A stretch of 33,242 nucleotides of DNA from Dehalococcoidia bacterium (GTDB lineage: Bacteria > Chloroflexota > Dehalococcoidia > WHTO01): the NCBI GenBank assembly GCA_009377665.1, contig WHTO01000002.1, positions 1 to 33,242 of the forward strand, in the 5' to 3' direction. A program made the position numbers and the translations under genes. How positions within the stretch are numbered: position 1 is the stretch's first letter; every line of letters begins with the position of its first letter. Positions 1-6,983 of this stretch are shown in pieces. The notes under the pieces are model-generated. The model was not told the origin of the DNA. It saw nothing but the letters and a program-made list of their open reading frames with translations, and made no database searches.

Positions 1-111
1 GCCGCCCTCGACCGCTGGCTGCACATCTACAATCATCACCGTCGACACACAGCCATCGGAGGCTTCCCTCCCATCAGCCGTGTCACCAACCTCCCGGGAA
101 AGTACACCTAG
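1..111 (+). CDS. IS481-type transposase, C-terminal end (cut by window edge)
   Basis: Reading frame 1 is open from the first base to a TAG at 109-111 and gives 36 residues. They contain the pattern typical of the tail of IS481/IS3-type DDE transposases: Trp-Leu-His-Ile-Tyr-Asn, an Arg-Arg-His-Thr-Ala run, then a Gly-Gly-Phe-Pro-Pro segment (usual form WxxxYNxxRPHxALGGxxP). The start and the catalytic core lie to the left of the window, so intactness cannot be judged. It runs on the + strand, opposite to the transposase fragment ending at 981, so the two cannot be halves of one element without rearrangement. IS481 membership is likely but rests on a short tail. Confidence 0.75.
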   Translation, partial: AALDRWLHIYNHHRRHTAIGGFPPISRVTNLPGKYT

Positions 112-500
112 AAGGCCGGCGACTCCGGTTACTATTGGCTTTGTCTTACCGCCAAACATCGATTCTCCTCATTGCGGCAGGGGCTCTGCCTCCTGGTTCT
201 CGCGTGTGTCTTACCTGCCTTCGCCTCCTTCCGGAGAAGGGCCAACTTCCAACTCTTGCCTGCAGGCTATGTGGGCGGCCTGCGGCCTGTGTACATACGG
301 CGTAGGTATCGAAGGAGCTTGTTACGCTTCTGCAAGGTGATCCTGCTTGGCGGGAGAGTCGGGTTAGGGGTGTGGTCGCCGGGGATCCTCCGAGTGACCG
401 TGCCTCGGCCTACCGGCGGGGCGCGAGGCGCGGAGGACGCCTGTGCTATCCAGCGAGACGAACGGTTTCGGCCGCGGCGAGTGTTGTCATGTGGGTGCGT
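112..500. other. Intergenic stretch between IS remnants, no gene seen
   Basis: About 390 bases with no convincing gene. The open frames here lack a ribosome binding site, have low-complexity Arg/Gly/Ser-rich translations and match no family I know. The right terminal repeat of the element ending at 111 should lie just after the stop codon, but its partner is outside the window and I could not define it. This is probably decayed insertion-sequence and flanking DNA. Confidence 0.5.
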
Positions 501-655
501 TCAATGCACCGTTCTGGCAATCTCCAGGCATTCGTCAGCGGTCATGAGCGTACAGGTTACGGCCATGCCGATGGCGTCCGGTAGGCGCCACGAGACCTGG
601 ACCGCAGGCTCGTCGTAGGTGCGTGTGAAGACCAGGGCGCCGGCGGAGGACCAGC
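501..655 (-). pseudogene. C-terminal remnant of an unidentified protein joined to IS DNA
   Basis: On the - strand a frame with GC-rich third positions runs from about 655 to a TGA at 501-503. It encodes a tail of about 50 residues including VFTRTYDEPAVQV, then AVTCTLMTADECLEIARTVH before the stop. The ending (a strand, a short loop, then a helix of the form T-x-D-E-C-L-E-I-A) resembles the C-termini of DUF4367/anti-sigma-type proteins, but that is only a resemblance. No start exists in frame. Upstream the sequence changes abruptly into transposase code in another frame, so this looks like the 3' end of a host gene cut by insertion or deletion. Confidence 0.5.
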
Positions 656-981
656 CAAACACCGTTGGCCGAGAGCTGCATGCCGCCCCACTGCAGGCGG
701 GCCAGCTCGGCGGCGATGCGTCGCGGTCCGAAACCGGGGAAGCCCAGCGCGAAGGCGACCACTCGCTGCTCTATCCACGGCGGCGTCTTGTTGGGCATGC
801 GTGGCTTGCGACGCTCGCGTGGGCGCAGCGCGTCCAAGCCCCACTGTTGGACCTTCTGGCGCCAACGGTAGTAGGTCGAGCGATGAACACCAAACTCGCG
901 GCAGGCCTGGGCTACGCCGACCTGCCCCGCATGGGCGAACAGGGCCACACGAAAGCGGTGAAGTACGTCATCATCAGACAT
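640..981 (-). pseudogene. IS481-type transposase, N-terminal third, truncated
   Basis: Starting at ATG 979-981, the - strand encodes a helix-turn-helix (CREFGVHRSTYYRWRQKVQ, roughly residues 27-45). A second winged-helix region follows, containing PGFGPRRIAAELAR and the N-G-V-W-x-V-L-R-R end characteristic of IS481 transposases. The DDE integrase domain that should follow is absent. After about residue 112 the frame goes on for some 30 residues of Arg/Gly-rich sequence and stops, while another frame there looks like the tail of a different gene (501-655). The protein therefore cannot be a working transposase. An ATG 20 codons upstream is open, but it lies outside the hairpin and has no family similarity. 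Confidence 0.75.
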
Positions 982-1036
982 TGGTGGAGGCAGTCCCTTC
1001 TCTCGTTTTGCACCAAGAGAAGTCTGCCTCCGCCAA
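981..1036 (-). promoter_or_regulatory. Long hairpin over the transposase start
   Basis: The 13-base arm at 981-993 pairs with 1024-1036, with one G-T mismatch. An inner 7-base arm at 997-1003 (CTTCTCT) pairs exactly with 1016-1022 (AGAGAAG), around a 12-base loop. On the - strand RNA the 3' arms cover the AGAAGGG Shine-Dalgarno-like stretch and reach the ATG at 979-981. Hairpins placed this way are known in IS10 and IS50, where they block translation from transcripts entering from outside the element. That role here is inferred. Confidence 0.6.
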
Positions 1037-1065
1037 CCCACTCATCGTCACTCGTAGCCGACGAT

Positions 1066-1096
1066 GTCTCCACAACTTCGAGACTGTTCAGTCTAG
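1066..1096. repeat. Nested palindromes at probable IS end, next to CTAG
   Basis: AGACTG-TT-CAGTCT at 1081-1094 is a perfect inverted repeat, and GTCTC (1066-1070) pairs with GAGAC (1080-1084). The palindrome ends inside CTAG (1093-1096), which also supplies the TAG stop of the fmdB-type gene. Some IS481 elements prefer NCTAGN targets, so this may be the terminus of the element whose transposase starts at 981. The opposite end is not present to confirm it. Confidence 0.35.
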
Positions 1097-1425
1097 TGGG
1101 TGTGGCCGCCGGGGCCGTGGGAGTGGCCATGACCGTGGTCGTGGCCTCCGGCGCCTGCGGCCGGCGCGGGCGAAGGCGGCGACGACGACGACTCTGAGGA
1201 CGACCCGCCGTCGCTGGAGCCGGAACTCTCGGACCCGCCGTTGGCTGAGCCGCGGCTCTCGGTCTTGTAGAAGCCGGAGCCCTTGAAGACGATGGGTGGG
1301 GCTACGGGCATGCGGCGCGAGGTCTTCCCGCACTCGGGGCAGTCGTGCTGCGTAGGCGCGGAAAAGCTTTCGCGGCGCTCATAGTTGGCGCCGCACGAAG
1401 TACACCGATAGACATAAGTCGGCAC
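1093..1425 (-). CDS. FmdB-family zinc-ribbon protein
   Basis: A 110-aa protein with the FmdB/CxxC_CXXC_SSSS layout. It starts P-T-Y-V-Y-R-C, has CTSC at residues 8-11 and CPEC at about 29-32 forming one zinc ribbon, then the conserved G-S-G-F-Y-K-T segment at about 49-55. A Ser-rich, then Ala/Pro-rich region leads to a His/Gly-rich tail with several H-G-H repeats that could bind metal. The family is widespread and named from formamidase regulation, but its general role is unclear. The start is GTG at 1423-1425, supported by AGGAGAG about 8 bases upstream. It lies 206 bases downstream of rseP on the same strand, and its stop codon sits in the palindrome at the probable IS end, so the last residues may have been altered by insertion. 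Confidence 0.85.
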   Translation of the reverse strand: MPTYVYRCTSCGANYERRESFSAPTQHDCPECGKTSRRMPVAPPIVFKGSGFYKTESRGSANGGSESSGSSDGGSSSESSSSPPSPAPAAGAGGHDHGHGHSHGPGGHTH

Positions 1426-1631
1426 GTGGTCGACTCTCCTTACTCAAGACAATGTGCCAGAGGGCTAAGCAGATGATACGGTGCCGGAGCGGTTGGCCTC
1501 AATCCCGGGAGAGTCGGGTCTCCTGGCGTATCTAGAGTCGCTCCGACGGATAGGCCGCGGACGCTCGCGGGCCCTGGCCTGTGAACCTGCGTGCGCGGAT
1601 CAGCTGACATGTTGCTCGCGAATGCGCGGCG

Positions 1632-2693
1632 TTAGCCGAAGAGTGACTCGCCCCTGATCAGACGCAGGATGTCGAAGTAGCTGATGATCACAACCGCGCC
1701 CATCATCACGGCGAAGCCCACGAGGTGGACCAGCCCCTCCTTCTCAGGGGGCACGCGTTTACCGCCCCGCAGGTACTCGAGGAGGACGAAGGCGATGCGG
1801 CCACCGTCGAGCATCGGCAGGGGGAGGACGTTGATGATCGCCAGGTTGATGGAGAGCAGGGCGGCGAACTCGAACAATCTTATCCAGCCGGCCTGCTCCA
1901 CCACCTCGCCGGTGGCGTCGGCGATGCCAACCGGGCCGGCGAGGTCGGGTGCGCTGGTGCCACGGAACCAGCCCTCTATCTGCTTTTCAGCCAGGACCAG
2001 CGAGTCGATGGTGTACTCGACGGCGTGCGGTATCGATTCCCACGGCGGCTCGGAACGGGTCCGCGTGAAGGGATACTGACGGATGCTGATGCCGGTTGGT
2101 CCCTGTCCCTCGGGTGGTGACCAGCGGGATTGAACGTCGGTGGCCACGATCCCGCCGTCGCGCAGCACCTCGAACCCGACGCTATCGCCCAGGTTGACCT
2201 GGATGGCGCGGCTTAGCTCGTCGATGTTCTCGATCTCGCGGCCGGCGACGCTGACGATCACGTCCTCGGTTTCAAGGCCGGCCTCTTCAGCGGGGGAGCC
2301 GGGCGCGACATAAGTGACGGTTACGCCGCCGGTCCCAACCTCCTGGGGGATCGTGAAAGCGATGGCGAAGAGGAGAATGGGCAACAGGAGGTTCATGCCG
2401 GAGCCGGCGAAGAGGACGATCAGCCTCACCCAGCGCGGCTTGGCGGCGAGGCTGCGCGGGTCGCTGGGGTCCTCCTCGCCCAGGAGCCTGACAAAGCCGC
2501 CCAGGGGCAGCCAGTTGATGGTGTACTCCGTCTCGCCGAACTTCTTTCCCCAGGCTTTCGGGGGGTAGCCCAGGCCGGCCTCGAGGACCTTCACTCCCGC
2601 GAGCTTGGCGGTGATGAAGTGGCCCAGCTCGTGGACGACGATCAGGAAGACGAGGATGGCGACGAAGGGGACGATAGACTGCAGGACGCTCAT
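1632..2693 (-). CDS. rseP: RIP metalloprotease RseP (site-2 protease, M50)
   Basis: Membrane zinc protease of 353 aa that cuts substrates within the membrane, often anti-sigma factors. Visible features in order: a first membrane helix (about 5-22) carrying the zinc motif HELGH at 21-25; a helix at about 90-114; a PDZ domain at about 122-195 (PGSPAEEAGL, then DVIVSVAG); and near the C-terminus the second active-site motif N-V-L-P-L-P-M-L-D-G at 288-297, where Asp296 is the third zinc ligand. A final helix lies at about 322-342. Only one PDZ domain is seen, fewer than the two in E. coli RseP. The ATG overlaps the dxr stop as ATGA, so translation is probably coupled. The cdsA-dxr-rseP order is the classical one. 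Confidence 0.93.
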   Translation of the reverse strand: MSVLQSIVPFVAILVFLIVVHELGHFITAKLAGVKVLEAGLGYPPKAWGKKFGETEYTINWLPLGGFVRLLGEEDPSDPRSLAAKPRWVRLIVLFAGSGMNLLLPILLFAIAFTIPQEVGTGGVTVTYVAPGSPAEEAGLETEDVIVSVAGREIENIDELSRAIQVNLGDSVGFEVLRDGGIVATDVQSRWSPPEGQGPTGISIRQYPFTRTRSEPPWESIPHAVEYTIDSLVLAEKQIEGWFRGTSAPDLAGPVGIADATGEVVEQAGWIRLFEFAALLSINLAIINVLPLPMLDGGRIAFVLLEYLRGGKRVPPEKEGLVHLVGFAVMMGAVVIISYFDILRLIRGESLFG

Positions 2694-3829
2694 ACTCGGC
2701 TGGTCAGCGTTTCCTCGGCTGCCTTACGGGCCCACTCGTCCGCGGCGATTATCTGGTCGAGCGATGGGTCGGACACACTCTCGTGCTTTTCCAGCACCTG
2801 CTCCACTATCTGCGCGATGTCCACAAAGCTAATACGTCCGGCAAGGAAGTGGTGGACTGCTGTCTCGTCCGCCGCGGCCAGCGCCGCTGGGTACGTCCCC
2901 CCTCTGCGGCCCGCTTCGATCGCTATCCCGAGCAGGGGATAGCGATCGCGGTCGATGCGGCCGAAATGCAGGGCGCCCAGCGCGGCGAGGTCAAGCGCGG
3001 GCGTCTGGGGCGTCGTTGAGCGGTCCGGATAGGTCAGTGAAAGGAGGATCGGCAGCCGCATGTCAGGCACCCCGAGCTGGGCCTTGACCGAGCCGTCGGT
3101 GAATTCGACCAGCGAATGCACGATGCTTTCGCGATGCTGCACGACCTCGATCTGATCCAACGGCAGGTCGAAGAGCCAGCGGGCCTCGATCACCTCGAGG
3201 CCCTTGTTGAAGAGCGTGGCGCTGTCGACGGTGATCTTCGGGCCCATGTTCCAGGTCGGGTGAGCGAGAGCCTGGCCGGGCGTGACGTGTTGAAGCTGCT
3301 CGGGCGGCAGGTCGCGGAAAGCGCCGCCCGACGCCGTCAGGATAAGCTTGCCGATGCGGGCGTGGTCTTCCCCCCACAGGCACTGCCAGATGGCGCTGTG
3401 CTCGCTATCGATGGGGCGCAGGCTGGCGCCCGATTGCCGCGCCGCCTCGGTCAGGAGGGCGCCCGCCATGACCAGGGTTTCCTTGTTGGCCAGGGCCACG
3501 GGCTTTCCCGCGCGCAGGGCGGCAAGGGCGGGGGCGAGCCCGGCCTTGCCAGTCGTGGCGACGACGAGGATGTCGACGTCGGGGTGCACGGCGATCTCTT
3601 CGGGGGATGCCCGACGCGCTTCGGGGAAATGAAGACCAGACCGCTCGTCGAGGCTGATGAGCTTCGGCTCGAAGCGGTGGACCTGGCTGGAAAAGACGTC
3701 CCGGCTGCTGCGAGCGGAGATGGCGACGACGCGGAACCGCTCCGGGAAGGAGCTGATCACGTCGAGGGTTTGGCGCCCGATGGAGCCGGTGCTGCCGAGG
3801 ACGGCAACACCCGTCACTCCACGACCCAT
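2690..3829 (-). CDS. dxr: 1-deoxy-D-xylulose 5-phosphate reductoisomerase
   Basis: Converts 1-deoxy-D-xylulose 5-phosphate to 2-C-methyl-D-erythritol 4-phosphate with NADPH, the committed step of the MEP isoprenoid pathway. The 379-aa reading has the NADPH loop GSTGSIG at 12-18, the ALANKETLVMAG segment at about 113-124, metal ligands Asp141 and Glu143 in IDSEHSA, the flexible loop HPTWNMGPK at about 190-198, and a further metal ligand Glu212 in NKGLEVIEA. The ATG at 3827-3829 overlaps the end of cdsA by 16 bases. A GTG at 3815-3817 overlaps the cdsA stop as GTGA and would give 375 aa; neither has a strong Shine-Dalgarno. Its product feeds the isoprenoid chain made by uppS, found at the other end of the window. 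Confidence 0.95.
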   Translation of the reverse strand: MGRGVTGVAVLGSTGSIGRQTLDVISSFPERFRVVAISARSSRDVFSSQVHRFEPKLISLDERSGLHFPEARRASPEEIAVHPDVDILVVATTGKAGLAPALAALRAGKPVALANKETLVMAGALLTEAARQSGASLRPIDSEHSAIWQCLWGEDHARIGKLILTASGGAFRDLPPEQLQHVTPGQALAHPTWNMGPKITVDSATLFNKGLEVIEARWLFDLPLDQIEVVQHRESIVHSLVEFTDGSVKAQLGVPDMRLPILLSLTYPDRSTTPQTPALDLAALGALHFGRIDRDRYPLLGIAIEAGRRGGTYPAALAAADETAVHHFLAGRISFVDIAQIVEQVLEKHESVSDPSLDQIIAADEWARKAAEETLTSRV

Positions 3830-4641
3830 ATCAGCCAGTAGTATACCAGCGCGTTCGTAAACAGCAGTGAATCGAGGCGGTCGACCAGCCCACCGTGACC
3901 GGGGATCAGGGAGCTTGTGTCCTTGACTTTGAGGCTGCGCTTGATGACTGATTCGGCAAGATCCCCCGCGATCGCGAAGACGGGGAAGAGCAGCGCCAGC
4001 GGGATCACTTCGAGCGTCGAGAGGCCCGCGTCGAGCAGTGCGTTAAGGACGATCACGGTGGCGAAGCCGCCAACCACGGCCGCCGCCGTGCCCTCCCACG
4101 TCTTGCTGGGGCTGATCCTCGGCGCGAACGCCCGGCGTCCCACGGTCTTGCCCACGAAGTAGGCGAAGCTGTCGGTCGCGTAGGTCCCGAGCAGCACGAG
4201 GAGGACAAGGTCGCGCCCGCCCCCCTCGTCGCGCAGGAGGATGAAATGCGCGCCGAGGAAACCGGCATAGACGACGGCCGACAGGAATCCACCCCAGTCG
4301 GCTGCGCCGTCCTCGGTGTCGGAGGTCAGCACGAGCAGGCTCAATGACGCCAGCGACGCAGCCGCCATTGCGTAGACCAGCCAGTCGATGCCCTCGGTTG
4401 CGGCGATGGCCAGGGCTGCCGCGCCCAGTCCAGCGGCGAGCGCCACGGGTGTCCGCCATTCCTTGCGGGCCGCGTGGTAGAACTCGACAGCTGTCAGCGC
4501 CAGGACGCCGGCGACCACGACGTGAAAGGTCGGACCGCCGACCCAGACCACGAGCAGGACGATCGGTATCCCAACCGCGGCTACAGCCAGGCGTTGCGCA
4601 AGCACCCTCGGATTCTCACGGTCGTTCGTTGGACGCGCCAC
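3814..4641 (-). CDS. cdsA: Phosphatidate cytidylyltransferase
   Basis: Makes CDP-diacylglycerol from phosphatidate and CTP in the cytoplasmic membrane, the entry to phospholipid head-group synthesis. The 275-aa protein is mostly hydrophobic helices. It carries the family motifs S-P-S-K-T-W-E-G (about 178-185), and near the C-terminus G-D-L-A-E-S-V-I-K-R followed by K-D-T-S-S-L-I-P-G-H-G-G and D-R-L-D-S (about 227-258), which is the CdsA signature. The start is GTG at 4639-4641, as ATG is absent in a sensible place. It is the first gene of the cdsA-dxr-rseP operon. uppS, which normally precedes cdsA, is about 28 kb away on the opposite strand. The leader region upstream is repeat-rich. Confidence 0.93.
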   Translation of the reverse strand: MARPTNDRENPRVLAQRLAVAAVGIPIVLLVVWVGGPTFHVVVAGVLALTAVEFYHAARKEWRTPVALAAGLGAAALAIAATEGIDWLVYAMAAASLASLSLLVLTSDTEDGAADWGGFLSAVVYAGFLGAHFILLRDEGGGRDLVLLVLLGTYATDSFAYFVGKTVGRRAFAPRISPSKTWEGTAAAVVGGFATVIVLNALLDAGLSTLEVIPLALLFPVFAIAGDLAESVIKRSLKVKDTSSLIPGHGGLVDRLDSLLFTNALVYYWLIWVVE

Positions 4642-4706
4642 GCCGTTCCCTACCCGTGCGGCTCCTCGAAGGGCCGTCGTGGTCCTGACCGGGTGGAGGC
4701 GCCTTT

Positions 4707-4744
4707 AATGTCCGAAGGATGCGGTAATGTCCGAAGGATGCGGT
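4707..4744. repeat. Perfect 19-bp tandem duplication
   Basis: The unit AATGTCCGAAGGATGCGGT occurs at 4707-4725 and again, identical and immediately adjacent, at 4726-4744. It lies about 65 bases upstream of the cdsA start. It could be a duplicated regulator site or a recent slippage event. Each copy can form only a tiny TCC-GAA-GGA hairpin. Confidence 0.85.
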
Positions 4745-4770
4745 GGCAGCTGGTGGAAGCGCGACGCGGG

Positions 4771-4857
4771 TCGCTAAGGCCACGTAGCGAGACCTTGGTG
4801 GGGCTATCACTCCGTCAGCGGGCCTGCCCTCCCCACCTGGGACGCAGCGCAGGCCCG
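4771..4857. other. Hairpin-rich non-coding stretch upstream of cdsA
   Basis: Three inverted repeats are visible. TCGCTA (4771-4776) pairs with TAGCGA (4785-4790). GGTGGGG (4797-4803) pairs with CCCCACC (4831-4837). CGGGCCTGC (4819-4827) pairs with GCAGGCCCG (4849-4857). The last two overlap, so they would be mutually exclusive or form a pseudoknot. No gene fits in 4642-4967. The layout would suit a structured leader for cdsA on the - strand, but I could not match it to any riboswitch or T-box consensus. Confidence 0.45.
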
Positions 4858-4912
4858 TGGAAGTTCTCTTCGGGCGCGGAGGCCTGCATCCCCCGTGCCG
4901 ACGGGACAGCGA

Positions 4913-4938
4913 AAGGGCGAGGCCGTAGCCTCGCCCTT
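4913..4938 (-). terminator. Intrinsic terminator after the DUF2334 gene
   Basis: An 11-bp perfect stem, AAGGGCGAGGC (4913-4923) with GCCTCGCCCTT (4928-4938), has a 4-base loop and lies 30 bases beyond the stop at 4968. On the - strand the stem ends in a short T run (CCCTTTC), so termination is plausible but the U-tract is weak. It separates the polysaccharide genes from the cdsA operon. Confidence 0.65.
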
Positions 4939-4967
4939 CCACCAATGCCTGGCGCTTGCCGCCGAAA

Positions 4968-6983
4968 TTAGCTTCGTACGCTGGAGGCCCGCTGGAACTC
5001 GTATCCAGCGTCCTGGATCCCCTCGATCGTCTCCCTCAGGTAGCTGAGGTCGAAGAACGGGTGGAAGTAGAAGCTCGCCCAGGCGTCGCGCAACACCCTG
5101 TTGCGCGTGGCGTCGCGGACGAGCGCCTCCGGTAGCCGCGGCATGTAGGGTCCCTCGACCGGGTCCGGCCAGCCCGTCGGCTCGATGTTGTTCAGGTTCT
5201 CGGGCAACAGCTTGTTGCGGTAGACGTCGCGCTGGATGACGTAGGGAAAGAACTGACCGGCGAACTTGTCCGGCTCAGCCTGCGCCTGCGCCCGTTCTGC
5301 TCCGCCGTTGCCGCCACCGCCATTCCCGCCGCGTCCGGGAGTCCCGGCGCCGGCGCGGCCGGCGCCACCGGCAGCGCCCGCGTTGCGGTTGCCAATGCGC
5401 CGCTCACGCCGCCGCCGGCGGCCCTCCTCGGCCTGGCGCGTGGTGCCTGGCGTCGGGGCGTGCCGCTCCGCGACAAAGCTCTGATCCTGGAAGTACAGCA
5501 CACGATGGTACGTCCAGTCGAACATGCCACCCACGGCCAGGTAGTCGACCTCCGACATCCCGTAGTGGGGAGCCTCGAACGTGGTGGGCGTCCCCCAGCC
5601 GGCGCGCCTCAGTTCCCTGATGCCGTTGTTGAGCAAACCGCGCGCCCACTGTCGCGAGTCCTCGGGGACAGGGCCGTGGAAGGTCAGCGACAGGTCCGGG
5701 TTCTCCGTAACACGGAAGAACTCGAAGTCGTCGGCGCTAACCCCGGTGTAGGGATTGGGCACGTCCTGGTACTGGTGCGTCGTGCCGTGCATGATGACCT
5801 CACCGCCCCGGCCGCGCATGTAGTTGATCGCCGATTTCACGGTGGCGGCCCGGCTGATCGGTATGCGCTCCGCGACGCCCCCGTTCCAGGTCCCCAGCGG
5901 GTCGTTGTAGATCGGGATGGTAGCGATCGAGAACGGCGCGTTGCGGCCGCTCAGATAGTCGGCGCACGCCCTGAGCTGCGCCGGGTTCGAGATCGCGCTG
6001 ACATCCTCCAGGCGGACCAGCCCACGCCTCGTCTGAGCGTGGGTCACACCCACCATATCGAAGAGCACGTCGCTGAAGACCATGTAGCGGTCTTCCTCCG
6101 ACATGTACGAGAAGGGTGAGTCAGCCACGTACCAGAGACCGCCGTTCGGGCCGATCGCGTTGGCCGGCCTGCCGTGGATGATGTACGGGACCTCGTTGTT
6201 GTTCGCGTCGACCGACCAGGCCTTCACAGTGGCCTGTCCGGCGTTGATAACCCGGGTCACTCCAAGCTCGGCATCGAGCAAGCTCTTGGCGAACTCCGCG
6301 CCCTTGTAGCTCACGCGCGAGAACGTCGAGCCCGCGCCGGGGTGCAGACCCTCCCAGCGGAACCCGAACCGCTCCACGAAGGTCGCGTTGTCGGCGGAGA
6401 AGTCCGGGGTCCAGGCAATCTGCCACAGGTTGTACTTGAAGAAGACAAACGGCTTGCGTGTGGCCAGGATGTCATTCCTCAACGCGGTGGGAAGCTGGTT
6501 GTCGTACGTCTGGCCGAGGTAGAACGTGGCCGTGTACTGGCTCTGGTTCATCTCGCCGGCCGTGTACTCGGCGACCGTCTTGATCACGGTGTTGTTGGCA
6601 CGCGCTCCTGTGGGCAGGAATCGCCCGATCAGGTTTGCCAGCTGTTTGGCGTGCACGTTGCCGATCCAGGCGAATTCGCCTGTTCCGTCATAGAGCACGA
6701 GCGCCCGCTTGAAGCCGTTGCCGTTCGGCCCGCCGGCGCTCGCGTCGTCAGCCGCGAGGTCGAGCTCGCTGAAGTCCATGAGCCCGCCGGTCAGGCCCGA
6801 CGTCGCCATCGCGATGGGTACGCCGGCCGCGGCCGCACCGGCGCCCTTGATGAAGTCGCGGCGGCTGAACCACCCGCCCCGGCACATGATCGCCCGCTGC
6901 TTGTCGATGTTGTTCTTTTCGTCTTGTTCCATTCCTACCTGCCTTTGTGGGGAGTTTGTGTAGCCAGGGTCTTGAGCCGTCAT
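4968..6983 (-). CDS. Tat-exported DUF2334 polysaccharide deacetylase-like protein
   Basis: A 671-aa exported protein. A twin-arginine signal (S-R-R-D-F-I-K at 40-46, then an Ala/Gly-rich hydrophobic run to about 66) implies folding before export. Residues about 90-315 form an alpha/beta domain I cannot name. From about 322 the sequence looks like DUF2334, a relative of CE4 polysaccharide deacetylases: R-L-E-D-V at 324-328 gives the metal Asp (327), and H-G-T-T-H at 399-403 gives the H-x3-H pair. Residues about 521-570 are an Arg-rich then Gly/Ala/Asn low-complexity insert before the fold resumes. The ATG overlaps the glycosyltransferase stop as ATGA. An inner ATG at codon 18 has a closer purine-rich site. 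Likely role: removing acetyl groups from the polysaccharide made by the upstream synthase; substrate unknown. Confidence 0.8.
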   Translation of the reverse strand: MTAQDPGYTNSPQRQVGMEQDEKNNIDKQRAIMCRGGWFSRRDFIKGAGAAAAGVPIAMATSGLTGGLMDFSELDLAADDASAGGPNGNGFKRALVLYDGTGEFAWIGNVHAKQLANLIGRFLPTGARANNTVIKTVAEYTAGEMNQSQYTATFYLGQTYDNQLPTALRNDILATRKPFVFFKYNLWQIAWTPDFSADNATFVERFGFRWEGLHPGAGSTFSRVSYKGAEFAKSLLDAELGVTRVINAGQATVKAWSVDANNNEVPYIIHGRPANAIGPNGGLWYVADSPFSYMSEEDRYMVFSDVLFDMVGVTHAQTRRGLVRLEDVSAISNPAQLRACADYLSGRNAPFSIATIPIYNDPLGTWNGGVAERIPISRAATVKSAINYMRGRGGEVIMHGTTHQYQDVPNPYTGVSADDFEFFRVTENPDLSLTFHGPVPEDSRQWARGLLNNGIRELRRAGWGTPTTFEAPHYGMSEVDYLAVGGMFDWTYHRVLYFQDQSFVAERHAPTPGTTRQAEEGRRRRRERRIGNRNAGAAGGAGRAGAGTPGRGGNGGGGNGGAERAQAQAEPDKFAGQFFPYVIQRDVYRNKLLPENLNNIEPTGWPDPVEGPYMPRLPEALVRDATRNRVLRDAWASFYFHPFFDLSYLRETIEGIQDAGYEFQRASSVRS

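Noticed and set aside
172-618. Open frame of 148 codons on the + strand in the IS region
   Set aside because: No ribosome site, no recognisable motif, and it runs antisense over the gene remnant ending at 501.
4642-4967. T-box or known riboswitch upstream of cdsA
   Set aside because: I looked for the T-box core (GGTGGNACCGCG-like) and other consensus boxes. None matched, so only the hairpins are reported.
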